Of a stretch of 64,000 bases of DNA, positions 8,611-17,824 are shown one piece after another (the first letter of the stretch is position 1; every line of letters begins with the position of its first letter). This DNA comes from Vibrio ulleungensis. Lineage in GTDB: Bacteria > Pseudomonadota > Gammaproteobacteria > Enterobacterales > Vibrionaceae. The position numbers and the translations under genes were made by a program. The notes beneath the pieces were generated by a model. That model did not search any database. It worked only from the letters and a program-made list of their open reading frames with translations, and was not told the DNA's origin. Location of the stretch: assembly GCF_016900875.1 (NCBI RefSeq), contig NZ_JAFEUM010000001.1, positions 510,918 to 574,917 of the forward strand. Reading direction: 5' to 3'.

Positions 8611-9543
8611 ATGTTTGAACAACACCAATTCCCAAGCGCGAAGATGATCCCTGTAAATGATGTGATACTAGAAGTGTTTGAAGCGGGCGAGAAAAACTAT
8701 GGCAACCCCATTGTGCTGTGTCACGGTTGGCCTGAAGTTGCCTACGCTTGGCGACACCAAATTCAGCCGCTAGTGGAAGCAGGTTATCATGTCATTGTGC
8801 CCAACCAACGCGGTTTTGGGCAGTCCTCATGTCCAACTGACGTCGAAGCGTACGACATTGAACATCTAACCGGAGATTTAACCGCGCTTTTGGCTCATTA
8901 CGGGTACAAAGACGCTATTTTCGTTGGCCACGATTGGGGTGCGATGGTGGTTTGGGGTCTTGCGCTGCTGCATCCCAGTAGTGTGAGCAAGATAATCAAT
9001 CTAAGTTTGCCTTATCAAGAGCGTGGAGATAGGCCTTGGATAGATGTCATGGAGCAGTTTTTGGGTGAAGAGTACTATTTTGTCCATTTCAACAAACAGC
9101 CCGGCGTTGCTGACGCGATACTAGAGAGTAATACAGAGCAATTTTTCAATAATTTATATAGAACAGTCTCACAAGACAGTGCGCCTGAGCCGGGCATGAT
9201 GATGATTAATCTAGCCAAATCTGAGCAACCTAAAGGGCTCCCTATTATGAGTGACAGTGAACGAAAGGTGTATGTTACTTCATTCGAGTCGTCTGGGTTT
9301 ACTGCAAGCATCAACTGGTACAGAAACCTCAACAGAAATTGGCACCTTTTAGCTAATGTGGATCCTATTGTTCATCATCCAACCCTTATGATTTACGGCG
9401 AGAAAGATGTCATTCCAAGATCGGACAGCCTTCCAAGCTTCGTGCCTAACGTGGACATTGTGAGCATAGATTGTGGTCATTGGATCCAGCAAGAGAAGCC
9501 AGATGATACCAATCGCTGCATTTTGGAGTGGCTAAAAAAGTAA
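8611..9543 (+). CDS. Alpha/beta hydrolase, epoxide-hydrolase-like
   Basis: A 310-aa alpha/beta hydrolase. Landmarks are the oxyanion motif LCHGWPE, the nucleophile elbow FVGHDWGAMV (Asp nucleophile, as in soluble epoxide hydrolases and haloalkane dehalogenases), the cap-domain phrase NWYRNLNRNW with tyrosine, and the C-terminal acid/base region MIYGEKDVIPR and DCGHWIQQEKP. The ATG at 8611 has GGAG seven nt upstream and starts just before the fold; the frame continues upstream without a better start. It is divergent from the WYL regulator, suggesting substrate-induced control. The natural substrate is unknown. Confidence 0.88.
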   Translation: MFEQHQFPSAKMIPVNDVILEVFEAGEKNYGNPIVLCHGWPEVAYAWRHQIQPLVEAGYHVIVPNQRGFGQSSCPTDVEAYDIEHLTGDLTALLAHYGYKDAIFVGHDWGAMVVWGLALLHPSSVSKIINLSLPYQERGDRPWIDVMEQFLGEEYYFVHFNKQPGVADAILESNTEQFFNNLYRTVSQDSAPEPGMMMINLAKSEQPKGLPIMSDSERKVYVTSFESSGFTASINWYRNLNRNWHLLANVDPIVHHPTLMIYGEKDVIPRSDSLPSFVPNVDIVSIDCGHWIQQEKPDDTNRCILEWLKK

Positions 9544-9802
9544 CTTTGATGGATTAAGGTTGAGCCGACAGAGGAATGCTCTAGAGAGCCATTCGCTGAA
9601 GCACTTAGAGGCGACGCCCTTAGTTAATAAAAAAGCGCACTCACCATCTTTGTTGGCTCGTACGCTTTTATTTTCTAGTCTATGTCTGTCGTTCGCTTGC
9701 TTTAAAATCCCACTAACAAGATGAAAACGCAGACCTTTAAACGCCTACTTACCCGCATATGGGTAAGTAGGGTAAGGATATTTAAGGTAACTGTTTTAAT
9801 CG

Positions 9803-10129
9803 CTAGTTGGTAACACTTTGTAGAGAGCCTTCCGCTTTCTCAGCACGAAGCTTTTTCAAGCTGAGGCAGACTAGGGCAGTCACTACCGTACCTGCAGCCA
9901 TACACAATAGTGCCAAGAACGGTTTGTTCATCGCACCCAGTAAAGCAACGACTGGACCACCGTGAGCAACGCTATTGGTAATGCCGAACGAGAATGCTAA
10001 CACTGCTGTTACCATTGAGCCGACGACGTTTGCCGGAATAACGGAGAGTGGATCTTGAGCCGCAAATGGAATGGCCCCTTCTGATATACCCACCAGCCCC
10101 ATTGCGCCTGCTGCTTTACCAGCTTCAAA
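9803..10129 (-). pseudogene. C-terminal remnant of a fructose-type PTS EIIC permease
   Basis: About 109 codons match the end of fructose-family PTS EIIC: the signature FEAGKAAGAMGLVGISEGAI, then ANVVGSMVTAVLAFSFGI and a last membrane segment. An in-frame TGA sits directly upstream (10130-10132) and no start with SD fits. The rest of the permease and its EIIA/EIIB partners are absent. It is what remains of a deleted sugar-uptake gene. Confidence 0.8.
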
Positions 10130-10208
10130 TCATTTGTGGTTGATTCGTATAGTAATGTTGTCCGAAATTGTAGGGCTGTCGGTTAAGTGAATTACAGGTA
10201 GGAGCGTT

Positions 10209-10799
10209 CTATTCTAGAATCAATGCTTTTACTTGAGCCTCCAACTGAAATAGATGGTTTGCGGCTTCCATGTATTGCGGATAATCACTGAATTTTTGTT
10301 GGTAATCAGGTGTCATTTTACCTATTTCATCTGCAAGCATCAGTTGCCAGTAGGTCTTAGTGGTTCTTAGCATCGCCAGCAGAGGTTTAAATACCTCTTT
10401 TTCATAGGCTAAGAATAAGCAGTCTAAGACTTCTTCCCGCTCGTCTTCACTTTGAATAGTCGCTTTTAAAGCTGTCGTCGCTTTGAGGTAGTGGCTATTA
10501 CCCTGCAATGCAGTCATTACAGGGACATTTTTTTTGGCCATTTCGATTAACTCTACCTCAACACTTTCTAGCCAAGCGTGTTGTGTGAGCTCATTGCTAT
10601 CAAGAGTATCGAATTGAAGGCGAATCTTTTTCTCGAGCTTTATCTGTGAACTCATCACAACCTTACGCACTTGTTGGAAAGGTAGTTGATAGGTTTTACA
10701 CAGCTCAAGAATCAGCTCATGAAAACCGTTTTTTGGGAAATGCATATTGGCTTTAAATGTTGCAATGGCTTGTTCTTGCTGAGGAGTTAACTCACTCAT
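10209..10799 (-). CDS. Hypothetical protein, all-helical, 196 aa
   Basis: A soluble, mostly helical protein by composition, with no signal peptide or membrane segment. An AGGA sits about 10 nt upstream of the ATG, supporting a real gene. The N-terminal part (TPQQEQAIATFKANMHFPKNGFHELILELCKTY) is followed by a long charged middle. I do not recognise a family. It lies between two degraded loci. Confidence 0.6.
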   Translation of the reverse strand: MSELTPQQEQAIATFKANMHFPKNGFHELILELCKTYQLPFQQVRKVVMSSQIKLEKKIRLQFDTLDSNELTQHAWLESVEVELIEMAKKNVPVMTALQGNSHYLKATTALKATIQSEDEREEVLDCLFLAYEKEVFKPLLAMLRTTKTYWQLMLADEIGKMTPDYQQKFSDYPQYMEAANHLFQLEAQVKALILE

Positions 10800-11589
10800 T
10801 ATTTATTGTCCTTTACGGTGATGCGCTGTTGCATTTTGACTGATTTAGCAGGCAATGAAAATGTATAGTCAAAACTTTTAGAATAAACCTCACCTTAAGC
10901 AGCATACTCATAGGACGAATACCAAACGGAGTCAGGTCTGATTAGGCTGACGAGCATAGTGCTTTAATCAAGTATTGTCTCTAGCCGGCTTGAGAACATT
11001 AGTTTAACTGATGTTTAAAGCTGCAAGCTACATCAACTCTAGCATTTCAAAGTACTTTCGAGCTAACGCGTTCAGTGAATGCTTGACCGCTACCTACCAC
11101 AATAAGGTAATGGATTCGTTCGTGACCAGGTTTGAATTGATAATTTGGAAAGTTGATTTTGGATAACCAACAAAGGTACTGAGAAGAAGGGTATTCGCAC
11201 GCAGCTATCATTATGGGTAAGTTGCTTTTTAATATAGATGCTACAGCGCAAGGTGTCGCGAAACAAAGAATGATTGAGTCGCTGGCTCACAAGCTTTCTG
11301 TCCACAGAAACGCCATAACAGATTGCTGCAAACCGCCTTTGCCCACAATGTTGTTATTCGTTCCAACGCTTAATTCCCATACCTGAAATTCGAACTGACT
11401 TCTCATTCCACTAGATATTCCTATGCGGATGTATTGTTTTATTAGCAATGACTTTTCTTAAGGCTAGACCGGCAGCTCGCGAAATCTAGATGAGAGGATC
11501 TGTTTTTGATCTGTTAAGAAGGCTTAAGAAGGTACAAAGATGCTTGCCCTCACCCCGTATTTAGAGTGAGGATAAGCTAGCTGCAGTAA
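10800..11589. other. Intergenic region, nothing recognised
   Basis: About 790 bp without a supported gene. A forward 57-codon frame from 11213 lacks a ribosome site and resembles nothing I know. With gene remnants on both sides the region is probably decayed DNA. Confidence 0.45.
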
Positions 11590-11890
11590 CTAATTGGAAA
11601 AAGTTGCTTCTGTGAATGTTGGTACTTGATCGTAGATGTCTTGTGCTGAGTATTCAATAGTATCAAAATCAATCTTATTTAAGTCAACTTTGCGGATGTC
11701 CGGGTTGTTCACTGTACGGTAGTAGTAATCATTGTTTTGGATGTCAACTACATTGCCCTAACCAATCATTTGAGAGCTAGGAGAAACCCATAACCAGTAC
11801 ATTGTGCTTGGTACAATTACTATAGCATTTAGGATGGTGATCCCTTGGTCAGTATTCGCAGTTTGGGGAACCATGCAAGTATAGTGCGAC
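11590..11890 (-). pseudogene. Remnant of a second choloylglycine-hydrolase-like gene
   Basis: Reverse-strand translation gives the C-terminal end of a linear amide C-N hydrolase (choloylglycine hydrolase/penicillin V acylase family): DQGITILNAIVIVP, then, after an in-frame TAG at 11758-11760, NDYYYRTVNNPDIRKVDLNK and a tail ending at the TAG at 11590-11592. The YYYRT...IRKVDL phrase is typical of the last strands of this family. The N-terminal two thirds, including the catalytic Cys, are missing. It lies just downstream of an intact family member on the same strand, so it may be a decayed tandem relative. Confidence 0.7.
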
Positions 11891-11893
11891 ACT

Positions 11894-11920
11894 AAAAAGC
11901 TCGCGCAATGTACGCGAGCT
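11894..11920 (-). terminator. Terminator of the Ntn hydrolase gene
   Basis: Eight-bp perfect stem AGCTCGCG / CGCGAGCT with a 7-nt loop. On the minus strand it is followed by a short T-run, 26 bp after the hydrolase stop codon. Confidence 0.75.
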
Positions 11921-11946
11921 ATTTCAGTCTCTGGTATTAAGTCAAG

Positions 11947-13017
11947 TTACTTACACTCACCCCAAGTGATTTTTTCTCCAGCGCGTGCTTGTTGGAACAT
12001 GTCTGCGCACATGGTCTTAGTGAATGCTTGCGTATCAGCGAAGTTGATGTCTAGCTGTGAACCGTTACCTTCGTTGTAGTAGGTTGTGTTACCTGTCTCT
12101 AAGTTGTAGATGAAGGTCTCCCATGTTGCGTAAGATGCACCGTTAGTCGGGTCAATCAATTCTTGTGGCACCTTGTTACCAAAATCGAATATACCTTTCA
12201 TCTTGCCACGAGTATCTACCCAGTCAGCCTTGGGATCTAACTTGGCGTTCGCTGTAACGTGGTAACCACGTAGGTAGCGAGATGGAGAGCTGATGTCGCT
12301 CGGAAGGTCTTCTGCATTGTCTAGGTCAAAGTTTTCCGCATGAGCTAGAATGTCTTGACGTAAAGGCATGTTCGACATTACACGCAGATCACTGTCGATG
12401 TCACCGCGGTGTACACGCATTTCGCCACCTTCGTTCAACTGGAATAGGGCGATGTCGCCAGACTTATCTTGAACAGAAAAGTGGAAACCGTGTTGGTGAC
12501 CACCGATACCGGTTTTCCACGCGGTTTGGAATTCACCTGCATTGAACGCTTTAACGGCTTCTTCAACGGTTGCGAACTGAGTTGCTAGGTAGTTTACGAT
12601 TTGTGACATGTGTACTGCTGGAGTACCGTTGTCTGCTGCATCTTTTACGAATTCAACTGACGGGTTTTGGTAAAGTATAGACGCTGATAAACCCTTGTCG
12701 TTAATAGCTTCACCTGATGTGCCGTGGAATGTTTCTACTTCAACGTAATCAACAGTGTGGTGCTTTACCGTCCAAGAAGCAGCATTTTTGTACTCCGGTA
12801 CATTGTAAGCTTCAACAGCAACACCCGCTGGGTATGCTTTTGCGATTGATTGTAATTCAGACCCACCCCAGTCGAAAGAACGTGCAACAGTGACACCGTG
12901 AGTTTCACCACCATCCATGATTAAACGTGAACATGCACTCGCTGTAGTTGCGACAGTTGCTAGTGATGCTGCTGCAATTGCAGCTACTACGAATTTATTT
13001 AGTTTAAAGTTTTTCAT
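11947..13017 (-). CDS. Secreted choloylglycine hydrolase/penicillin V acylase-family Ntn hydrolase
   Basis: A 356-aa linear amide C-N hydrolase. Residues 1-28 are a clear Sec signal peptide ending ATTASA, and the next residue is Cys29 in CSRLIMDGG. Cleavage would therefore expose the N-terminal nucleophile that this family requires. Other family marks are VTVARSFDWGG, the asparagine-containing NDKGLSASILY and YATWETFIYNLETGNTTYY. Likely periplasmic or exported, hydrolysing amide bonds such as bile-salt, penicillin or acyl-homoserine-lactone type substrates; the actual one is unknown. A LysR gene is divergently placed about 200 bp away. Confidence 0.88.
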   Translation of the reverse strand: MKNFKLNKFVVAAIAAASLATVATTASACSRLIMDGGETHGVTVARSFDWGGSELQSIAKAYPAGVAVEAYNVPEYKNAASWTVKHHTVDYVEVETFHGTSGEAINDKGLSASILYQNPSVEFVKDAADNGTPAVHMSQIVNYLATQFATVEEAVKAFNAGEFQTAWKTGIGGHQHGFHFSVQDKSGDIALFQLNEGGEMRVHRGDIDSDLRVMSNMPLRQDILAHAENFDLDNAEDLPSDISSPSRYLRGYHVTANAKLDPKADWVDTRGKMKGIFDFGNKVPQELIDPTNGASYATWETFIYNLETGNTTYYNEGNGSQLDINFADTQAFTKTMCADMFQQARAGEKITWGECK

Positions 13018-13214
13018 GTGGTTTATTCCTACAATAAGTTATTAAGTTGAGCGTGACATCGGGGCAATCGTATAAAGAGTTTTCTTAATCGCCTTGCCAG
13101 TTGATGTGTGCATTATGTAGGATTTGGATTGGAACCTTAACGTCCTCAAGGGCGGTAATACCCCTACCTTATGTTATATTGATATCAACGTATTTCGAAT
13201 CGAAGGTAAACGAA

Positions 13215-14102
13215 TTGGCTATTACACTGGAGCAACTGAACGCATTTGTAGAAACCGTGGACAAAGGGAGCTTCAAGCAAGCTAGTATTCGGTTAGGTAA
13301 ACATAAGTCCACGGTCAGTGGGCTCATTGCTAACTTAGAAGCTGAATTGGGGATGGATCTGTTCATTCGTAAACCGCGCTCTTTAGAGATTACCCCTCAA
13401 GGTTCTGAAATCTATCGCTATGCCCAGTCTGTGATTCGAGAGTGTGATTTATTAGATGTGAAGGCGAACAGTTTATTAGAGGGCCTACCATCAAGATTCA
13501 CTATTGCTGTAGACAATGACTTGATGGGGCCAGACATTGCTAATATCTGTTCAAAGATGGTCTCAGCGTTTCCCTCAATTGAACTCAAGATTATTGCCGT
13601 TGACACAATGCAGGTGCGAAGTCATGTTTTGAATGAACAGGCAGATATCGGCTTTGGTATAGCGTTGTTTAGCGGTCATCACGAATTGACTGTGGCCGAT
13701 GGTTACTCGTTCAATGTGGTGTTTGCTGCATCACCACAGTTACATTGTCGAGAGAAGTTAGTCACTTTAGAAAAAGTAAGGGGAATGCTTCAGGTATCGG
13801 CACTTTTCATGAAGCAGATAGCTCGTGAAGATACCCATAATCTCAGCTCGCGAACAATTTACAGTAACAGCTTACGTAATTCCAATGAAGTGCTAAAGCA
13901 TATCCAGGCTTGGGCGATGTTACCTGAGTTTATTTGCCGGGAAGATATTGAAACTGGCAGACTCGATAAAATGTATATATCACCTACGGCATCTGAACGG
14001 CCAAATCAGTGGTCTACTGAAATCAGTTGGCTAACAGCGAAGCCTCGAAATGCAGTGATGAACTATGTGATTGACGAGTTAGCTAAACTGCCTGATCGGT
14101 AA
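13215..14102 (+). CDS. LysR-family transcriptional regulator
   Basis: A 295-aa LysR regulator using a TTG start at 13215 with AAGGT seven nt upstream. This places the canonical first helix (ITLEQLNAFVETVDKGSF) at the N-terminus; the frame is open further upstream, but that extension resembles nothing. The HTH is KQASIRLGKHKSTVSGLIAN. The effector domain is shorter and more divergent than usual. It is divergent from the secreted Ntn hydrolase, so it may control that gene. Confidence 0.82.
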   Translation: MAITLEQLNAFVETVDKGSFKQASIRLGKHKSTVSGLIANLEAELGMDLFIRKPRSLEITPQGSEIYRYAQSVIRECDLLDVKANSLLEGLPSRFTIAVDNDLMGPDIANICSKMVSAFPSIELKIIAVDTMQVRSHVLNEQADIGFGIALFSGHHELTVADGYSFNVVFAASPQLHCREKLVTLEKVRGMLQVSALFMKQIAREDTHNLSSRTIYSNSLRNSNEVLKHIQAWAMLPEFICREDIETGRLDKMYISPTASERPNQWSTEISWLTAKPRNAVMNYVIDELAKLPDR

Positions 14103-14429
14103 GCCTATAAAACATGAAAGGCTACTTAGTTTTCCTGCACCATTAGGAGCGTGCAGGCCACTGTTAGAATTTCCATTACACAGAGTGATCCGTTTTTTTA
14201 CCATAATGATTATTCTAAGAATGTACTGTTCAATGTGCGTTACTTGATTCCATAACTCTATTTTTTAATTCCTAAAGCGTTTTAACCATTAACGACGCTG
14301 TTCTCTAAGCGATATTTTCACCAAAAAAGTACCTGTCACAAATTATTAACATCTATTGTCAGGGTGTAAATGAAATCGAGACCTTTCAACCTTTTGATAG
14401 CACTCATTTTTTTACTAAAACCCCTCTCC

Positions 14430-14447
14430 CGTAACATTTTGTTTACA
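14430..14447. promoter_or_regulatory. TyrR-type box upstream of hpd operon
   Basis: CGTAACATTTTGTTTACA matches the TyrR consensus TGTAAA-N6-TTTACA with one perfect half and one weaker half. It lies 115 bp before the hpd start. Its sequence is 17/18 identical to the reverse complement of the box before phhA. The remaining 14103-14562 spacer shows no other gene. Confidence 0.65.
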
Positions 14448-14562
14448 ATTTAACGGGCGTTCATCGAAATTGCCCATTTTTCACCTTGTATTCCATTATC
14501 TCCGCTTGTAGGCCAAATTTATTCAAGAGCAAATAACACGCATAAGCACAAGGAGAAAGTTC

Positions 14563-15636
14563 ATGGTGGATACATACAACCCGCTTGGTACGGATGGATT
14601 CGAGTTTGTTGAATATACAGCCGTTGACCACAAGGGAATTGAGCAACTTAAGGCGCTGTTTGTGTCACTTGGTTTTGCTGAAATAGCCAAGCACCGCTCA
14701 AAAGAGGCTTGGCTGTATCGACAAGGTGACATCAACTTTATCGTTAATGCGCAACCACACAGTCAAGCCGAAGCGTTTGCTAAGGTGCATGGTCCCTCGG
14801 TGTGTGGCATGGCTTTTCGTGTTCATGAAGCCACGCCCGCAATGGAGCAGGCGTTTAGCAGCGGCGGTAAAGAGTATAAGACCGAGATTGGGCCAATGGA
14901 GCTAAGCATTCCTGCCATTTACGGTATTGGAGAAAGCCTACTTTATTTTGTCGATCGCTATGGTAAGCAGAGCATTTATGATGTGGATTTTCGATTCTAT
15001 GACGACGCGAACGATCGCATGGAAAAAGCCGATGCGGGCCTGTTTGAAATCGACCACCTTACCCACAACGTTAAGCAAGGCAATATGGACGTGTGGTCTG
15101 GGTTCTATGAGCGTCTTGGCAACTTTAGAGAGATTCGTTACTTCGACATTGAAGGCAAACTGACAGGGCTTGTCAGTCGAGCCATGACATCACCTTGTGG
15201 CAAGATCCGAATTCCAATTAATGAGTCTTCGGACGACAAATCACAAATCGAAGAGTTTATTCGTGAATACAATGGCGAAGGTATCCAGCACATTGCGCTG
15301 GCGACGGATGACATCTATAAAACGGTGAAAACCCTGCGTGATCGCGGTATGGACTTTATGCCAACCCCCGATACCTACTACGAGAAAGTCGATCAACGCG
15401 TCAAAGGTCATGGCGAAGATACCGAGTTACTGCGAGACCTGCGCGTCCTTATCGATGGCGCACCTACCAAAGACGGTATCTTGCTGCAAATTTTCACCCA
15501 AACGGTCATCGGGCCGGTGTTCTTTGAATTCATTCAACGCAAAGGTAACGAAGGCTTTGGCGAAGGTAACTTTAAGGCGTTGTTTGAATCGATTGAAGAG
15601 GACCAGATTCGTCGGGGAGTATTGGACGATGCATAA
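14563..15636 (+). CDS. hpd: 4-hydroxyphenylpyruvate dioxygenase
   Basis: A 357-aa non-haem Fe(II) dioxygenase that converts 4-hydroxyphenylpyruvate to homogentisate. The three iron ligands are visible: H165 (EIDHLTHNV), H243 (IQHIALATDD) and E322 (GPVFFEFIQRKGN). Two vicinal-oxygen-chelate halves and the C-terminal substrate-gating helix are present. The AAGGAGA ribosome site is about 7 nt before the ATG. It is the first gene of hpd-hmgA-fahA-maiA; its end overlaps hmgA by 8 bp. A TyrR-type box lies upstream. Vibrio relatives are sometimes called legiolysin or melanin-associated. Confidence 0.96.
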   Translation: MVDTYNPLGTDGFEFVEYTAVDHKGIEQLKALFVSLGFAEIAKHRSKEAWLYRQGDINFIVNAQPHSQAEAFAKVHGPSVCGMAFRVHEATPAMEQAFSSGGKEYKTEIGPMELSIPAIYGIGESLLYFVDRYGKQSIYDVDFRFYDDANDRMEKADAGLFEIDHLTHNVKQGNMDVWSGFYERLGNFREIRYFDIEGKLTGLVSRAMTSPCGKIRIPINESSDDKSQIEEFIREYNGEGIQHIALATDDIYKTVKTLRDRGMDFMPTPDTYYEKVDQRVKGHGEDTELLRDLRVLIDGAPTKDGILLQIFTQTVIGPVFFEFIQRKGNEGFGEGNFKALFESIEEDQIRRGVLDDA

Positions 15637-16786
15637 ATGGATCTCCTTTCCTCATCGGGAGGGCGTGTGCTCCAAACAAGCGCATGCCGACTTCCCCAAA
15701 GAGGCAATCTACGAACGAGAAGCAGGGCGCAGCGGTTTCTTTGGCCCGGCTGCTCACTTTCATCACCAGCACGCCCCAACCGGTTGGTCTGAGTGGGAGG
15801 GAGATTTACGCCCCCGCGCTTATGATTTTACGTTAATTGAAAAAGCCAGTCAGATATCGCCGTGGGCGGTTCCTCACCTTTTACACAATGCGGACTGTAA
15901 AATCCGCGTGTGGCGAATGGATGAGAAAATGGACTTTTTAGCGCGAAACTCCGATGGGGATGAGCTGCTATTTATTCACCAAGGCAGCGCGGATCTGTAT
16001 TGTGATTATGGCCACTTGGCGGTAAGTGAAGGGGATTATGTGATGATCCCGCGCTCAACCAACTGGCGCTTAGAGCCAAGTGAGCCGATGTTTATATTGA
16101 TGATCGAAAACACCGATGCGGCCTACTCATTGCCAGAAAAAGGCATGGTCGGCAATCACGCTGTGTTTGATCCAGCTGTTCTCGATATTCCTTCGATCAA
16201 TGACAGCTTCCGCGCTCAGTATTCAGAAACCCCAACTCAGGTTCAGGTAAAACGTCACGATACCGTCAGCGTGATCACCTATCCGTTCAACCCGCTAGAT
16301 GCGATTGGCTGGCATGGCGATTTAGCCGTGGTAAAAGTGAACTGGCGTGACATTAGGCCGCTGATGTCTCACCGCTACCACTTACCTCCATCTGCACACA
16401 CAACGTTTGTAGGGGCAGGCTTTGTGGTGTGTACCTTTGTACCTCGTCCGATTGAAAGCGATCCTGGCGCACTAAAAGTGCCGTTTTATCATAACAATGA
16501 TGATTACGATGAAGTGCTTTTCTACCACGCTGGGGATTTCTTCAGTCGCGACAACATCGAAGCGGGTATGGTGACGTTCCATCCGGCAGGATTTACTCAT
16601 GGACCTCATCCAAAAGCCTTCAAAGCGGGGCAGGCAAACACCAAAAAGTTCACTGATGAGGTGGCGGTCATGATCGATACTCGCCATGCGCTTCACTTCT
16701 CTGATGAACTCGACAGCGTTGAGAACAAGGATTATGTCTACAGTTGGAAAGAGACTTCTGGTAACGAAAGCGAGGGAGCACAATGA
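15629..16786 (+). CDS. hmgA: Homogentisate 1,2-dioxygenase
   Basis: A 385-aa ring-cleaving dioxygenase producing maleylacetoacetate. The start is set by homology (MHKWISFPHREG) and by GGGGAG nine nt upstream of the ATG at 15629; the open frame further upstream is inside hpd. Landmarks are FFGPAAHFHHQHAPTGW, FIHQGSADLYCDYGHL and the iron-site region FYHNNDDYDEVLFYHAGDFF with FTHGPHP. It is shorter than the eukaryotic/Pseudomonas enzyme, typical of the gamma-proteobacterial form. It overlaps hpd by 8 bp and fahA by 4 bp (ATGA). Loss of hmgA in Vibrio causes brown pyomelanin; here it is intact. Confidence 0.95.
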   Translation: MHKWISFPHREGVCSKQAHADFPKEAIYEREAGRSGFFGPAAHFHHQHAPTGWSEWEGDLRPRAYDFTLIEKASQISPWAVPHLLHNADCKIRVWRMDEKMDFLARNSDGDELLFIHQGSADLYCDYGHLAVSEGDYVMIPRSTNWRLEPSEPMFILMIENTDAAYSLPEKGMVGNHAVFDPAVLDIPSINDSFRAQYSETPTQVQVKRHDTVSVITYPFNPLDAIGWHGDLAVVKVNWRDIRPLMSHRYHLPPSAHTTFVGAGFVVCTFVPRPIESDPGALKVPFYHNNDDYDEVLFYHAGDFFSRDNIEAGMVTFHPAGFTHGPHPKAFKAGQANTKKFTDEVAVMIDTRHALHFSDELDSVENKDYVYSWKETSGNESEGAQ

Positions 16787-17823
16787 AACTAGCAACCAAA
16801 AAAAATGGCACTCGTGATGGTTTATTGATGGTGGTGAGCAAAGATCTCAAACAGTGTGTAGCGACTACGGATATTTTCCATGGGTTGCATCTTGCTCCAA
16901 CCATGCAAGTGGCGATGGATAACTGGGATAGAGTGTACTCTCAATTACAAGAGCTCTACATTGGTTTAAATCACGGCCAAGTGGCGGGCAGCGAACCCTT
17001 TACCGCTCAGTTCTGTGAGTCGCCTTTGCCACGCGCGTATCAATGGGCTGACGGCAGTGCGTATGTGAACCACGTTGAACTGGTCCGCAAGGCGCGTGGC
17101 GCTGAGATGCCAGAAAGCTTTTGGGTTGACCCATTAATGTATCAAGGTGGCTCAGACGCATTTATTGGCCCTTGTGACAACATTGAGTTTGCCAGCGACG
17201 AATGGGGCATCGATTTTGAAGGCGAGGTCGCGATTGTGACTGGTGACGTGCCAATGGGCGCGAGTGTGGCACAGGCGCAAGACTCAATTCGGTTGTTGAT
17301 GTTAGTGAACGATGTATCGCTGCGCGGACTTATCCCAGCAGAGTTGGCAAAAGGGTTTGGCTTCTTCCAATCTAAGCCTTCTTCAGCGTTCTCTCCGGTG
17401 GCAGTTACGCCCGATGAACTGGGTGAAAAGTGGCAAGATAGTAAACTGCATTTACCACTGGTATCGACCTACAATGGCGCTGCTTTTGGGTGCCCAAATG
17501 CAGCTGTAGATATGACGTTCAACTTTGCCGAGTTGGTGGTGCATGCTGCTAAGACTCGTCCACTTTCCGCAGGCTCGATTATTGGCTCGGGAACGGTGTC
17601 GAACAAACAAGGTACTGATCACGGCACTTCTATTGCGGAAGGTGGAGTGGGGTACTCATGCATTGCTGAGGTGAGGATGATTGAGACTATCCGAGACGGC
17701 AAACCATCGACTCAATTTATGTCGTTTGGTGACACAATTCGGTTAGAAATGTTTGACGAACAAGGTGATTCCATTTTTGGCGCAATAGACCAACAAGTTA
17801 GCCAGTACCAAGAGCAACGATGA
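16783..17823 (+). CDS. fahA: Fumarylacetoacetase (fumarylacetoacetate hydrolase)
   Basis: A 346-aa FAH-family hydrolase splitting fumarylacetoacetate to fumarate and acetoacetate. The metal-site region is visible as DFEGEVAIVTGD, followed by LVNDVSLRGLIP and the FFQSKPSSAFSPVAVTPDEL phrase typical of bacterial FAH. The C-terminal GSIIGSGTVSNKQGTDHG is also characteristic. The ATG overlaps the hmgA stop (ATGA), implying translational coupling; maiA follows after 1 bp. Confidence 0.93.
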   Translation: MKLATKKNGTRDGLLMVVSKDLKQCVATTDIFHGLHLAPTMQVAMDNWDRVYSQLQELYIGLNHGQVAGSEPFTAQFCESPLPRAYQWADGSAYVNHVELVRKARGAEMPESFWVDPLMYQGGSDAFIGPCDNIEFASDEWGIDFEGEVAIVTGDVPMGASVAQAQDSIRLLMLVNDVSLRGLIPAELAKGFGFFQSKPSSAFSPVAVTPDELGEKWQDSKLHLPLVSTYNGAAFGCPNAAVDMTFNFAELVVHAAKTRPLSAGSIIGSGTVSNKQGTDHGTSIAEGGVGYSCIAEVRMIETIRDGKPSTQFMSFGDTIRLEMFDEQGDSIFGAIDQQVSQYQEQR

Positions 17824-17824
17824 T

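Noticed and set aside
11213-11386. 57-codon forward frame in the 10.8-11.6 kb gap
   Set aside because: No ribosome site and no similarity that I recognise; surrounded by gene remnants.
14927-16904. Several open frames overlapping hpd, hmgA and fahA in other frames or on the minus strand
   Set aside because: They are shadows of strongly coding genes with clear family matches and have no ribosome sites or homology of their own.
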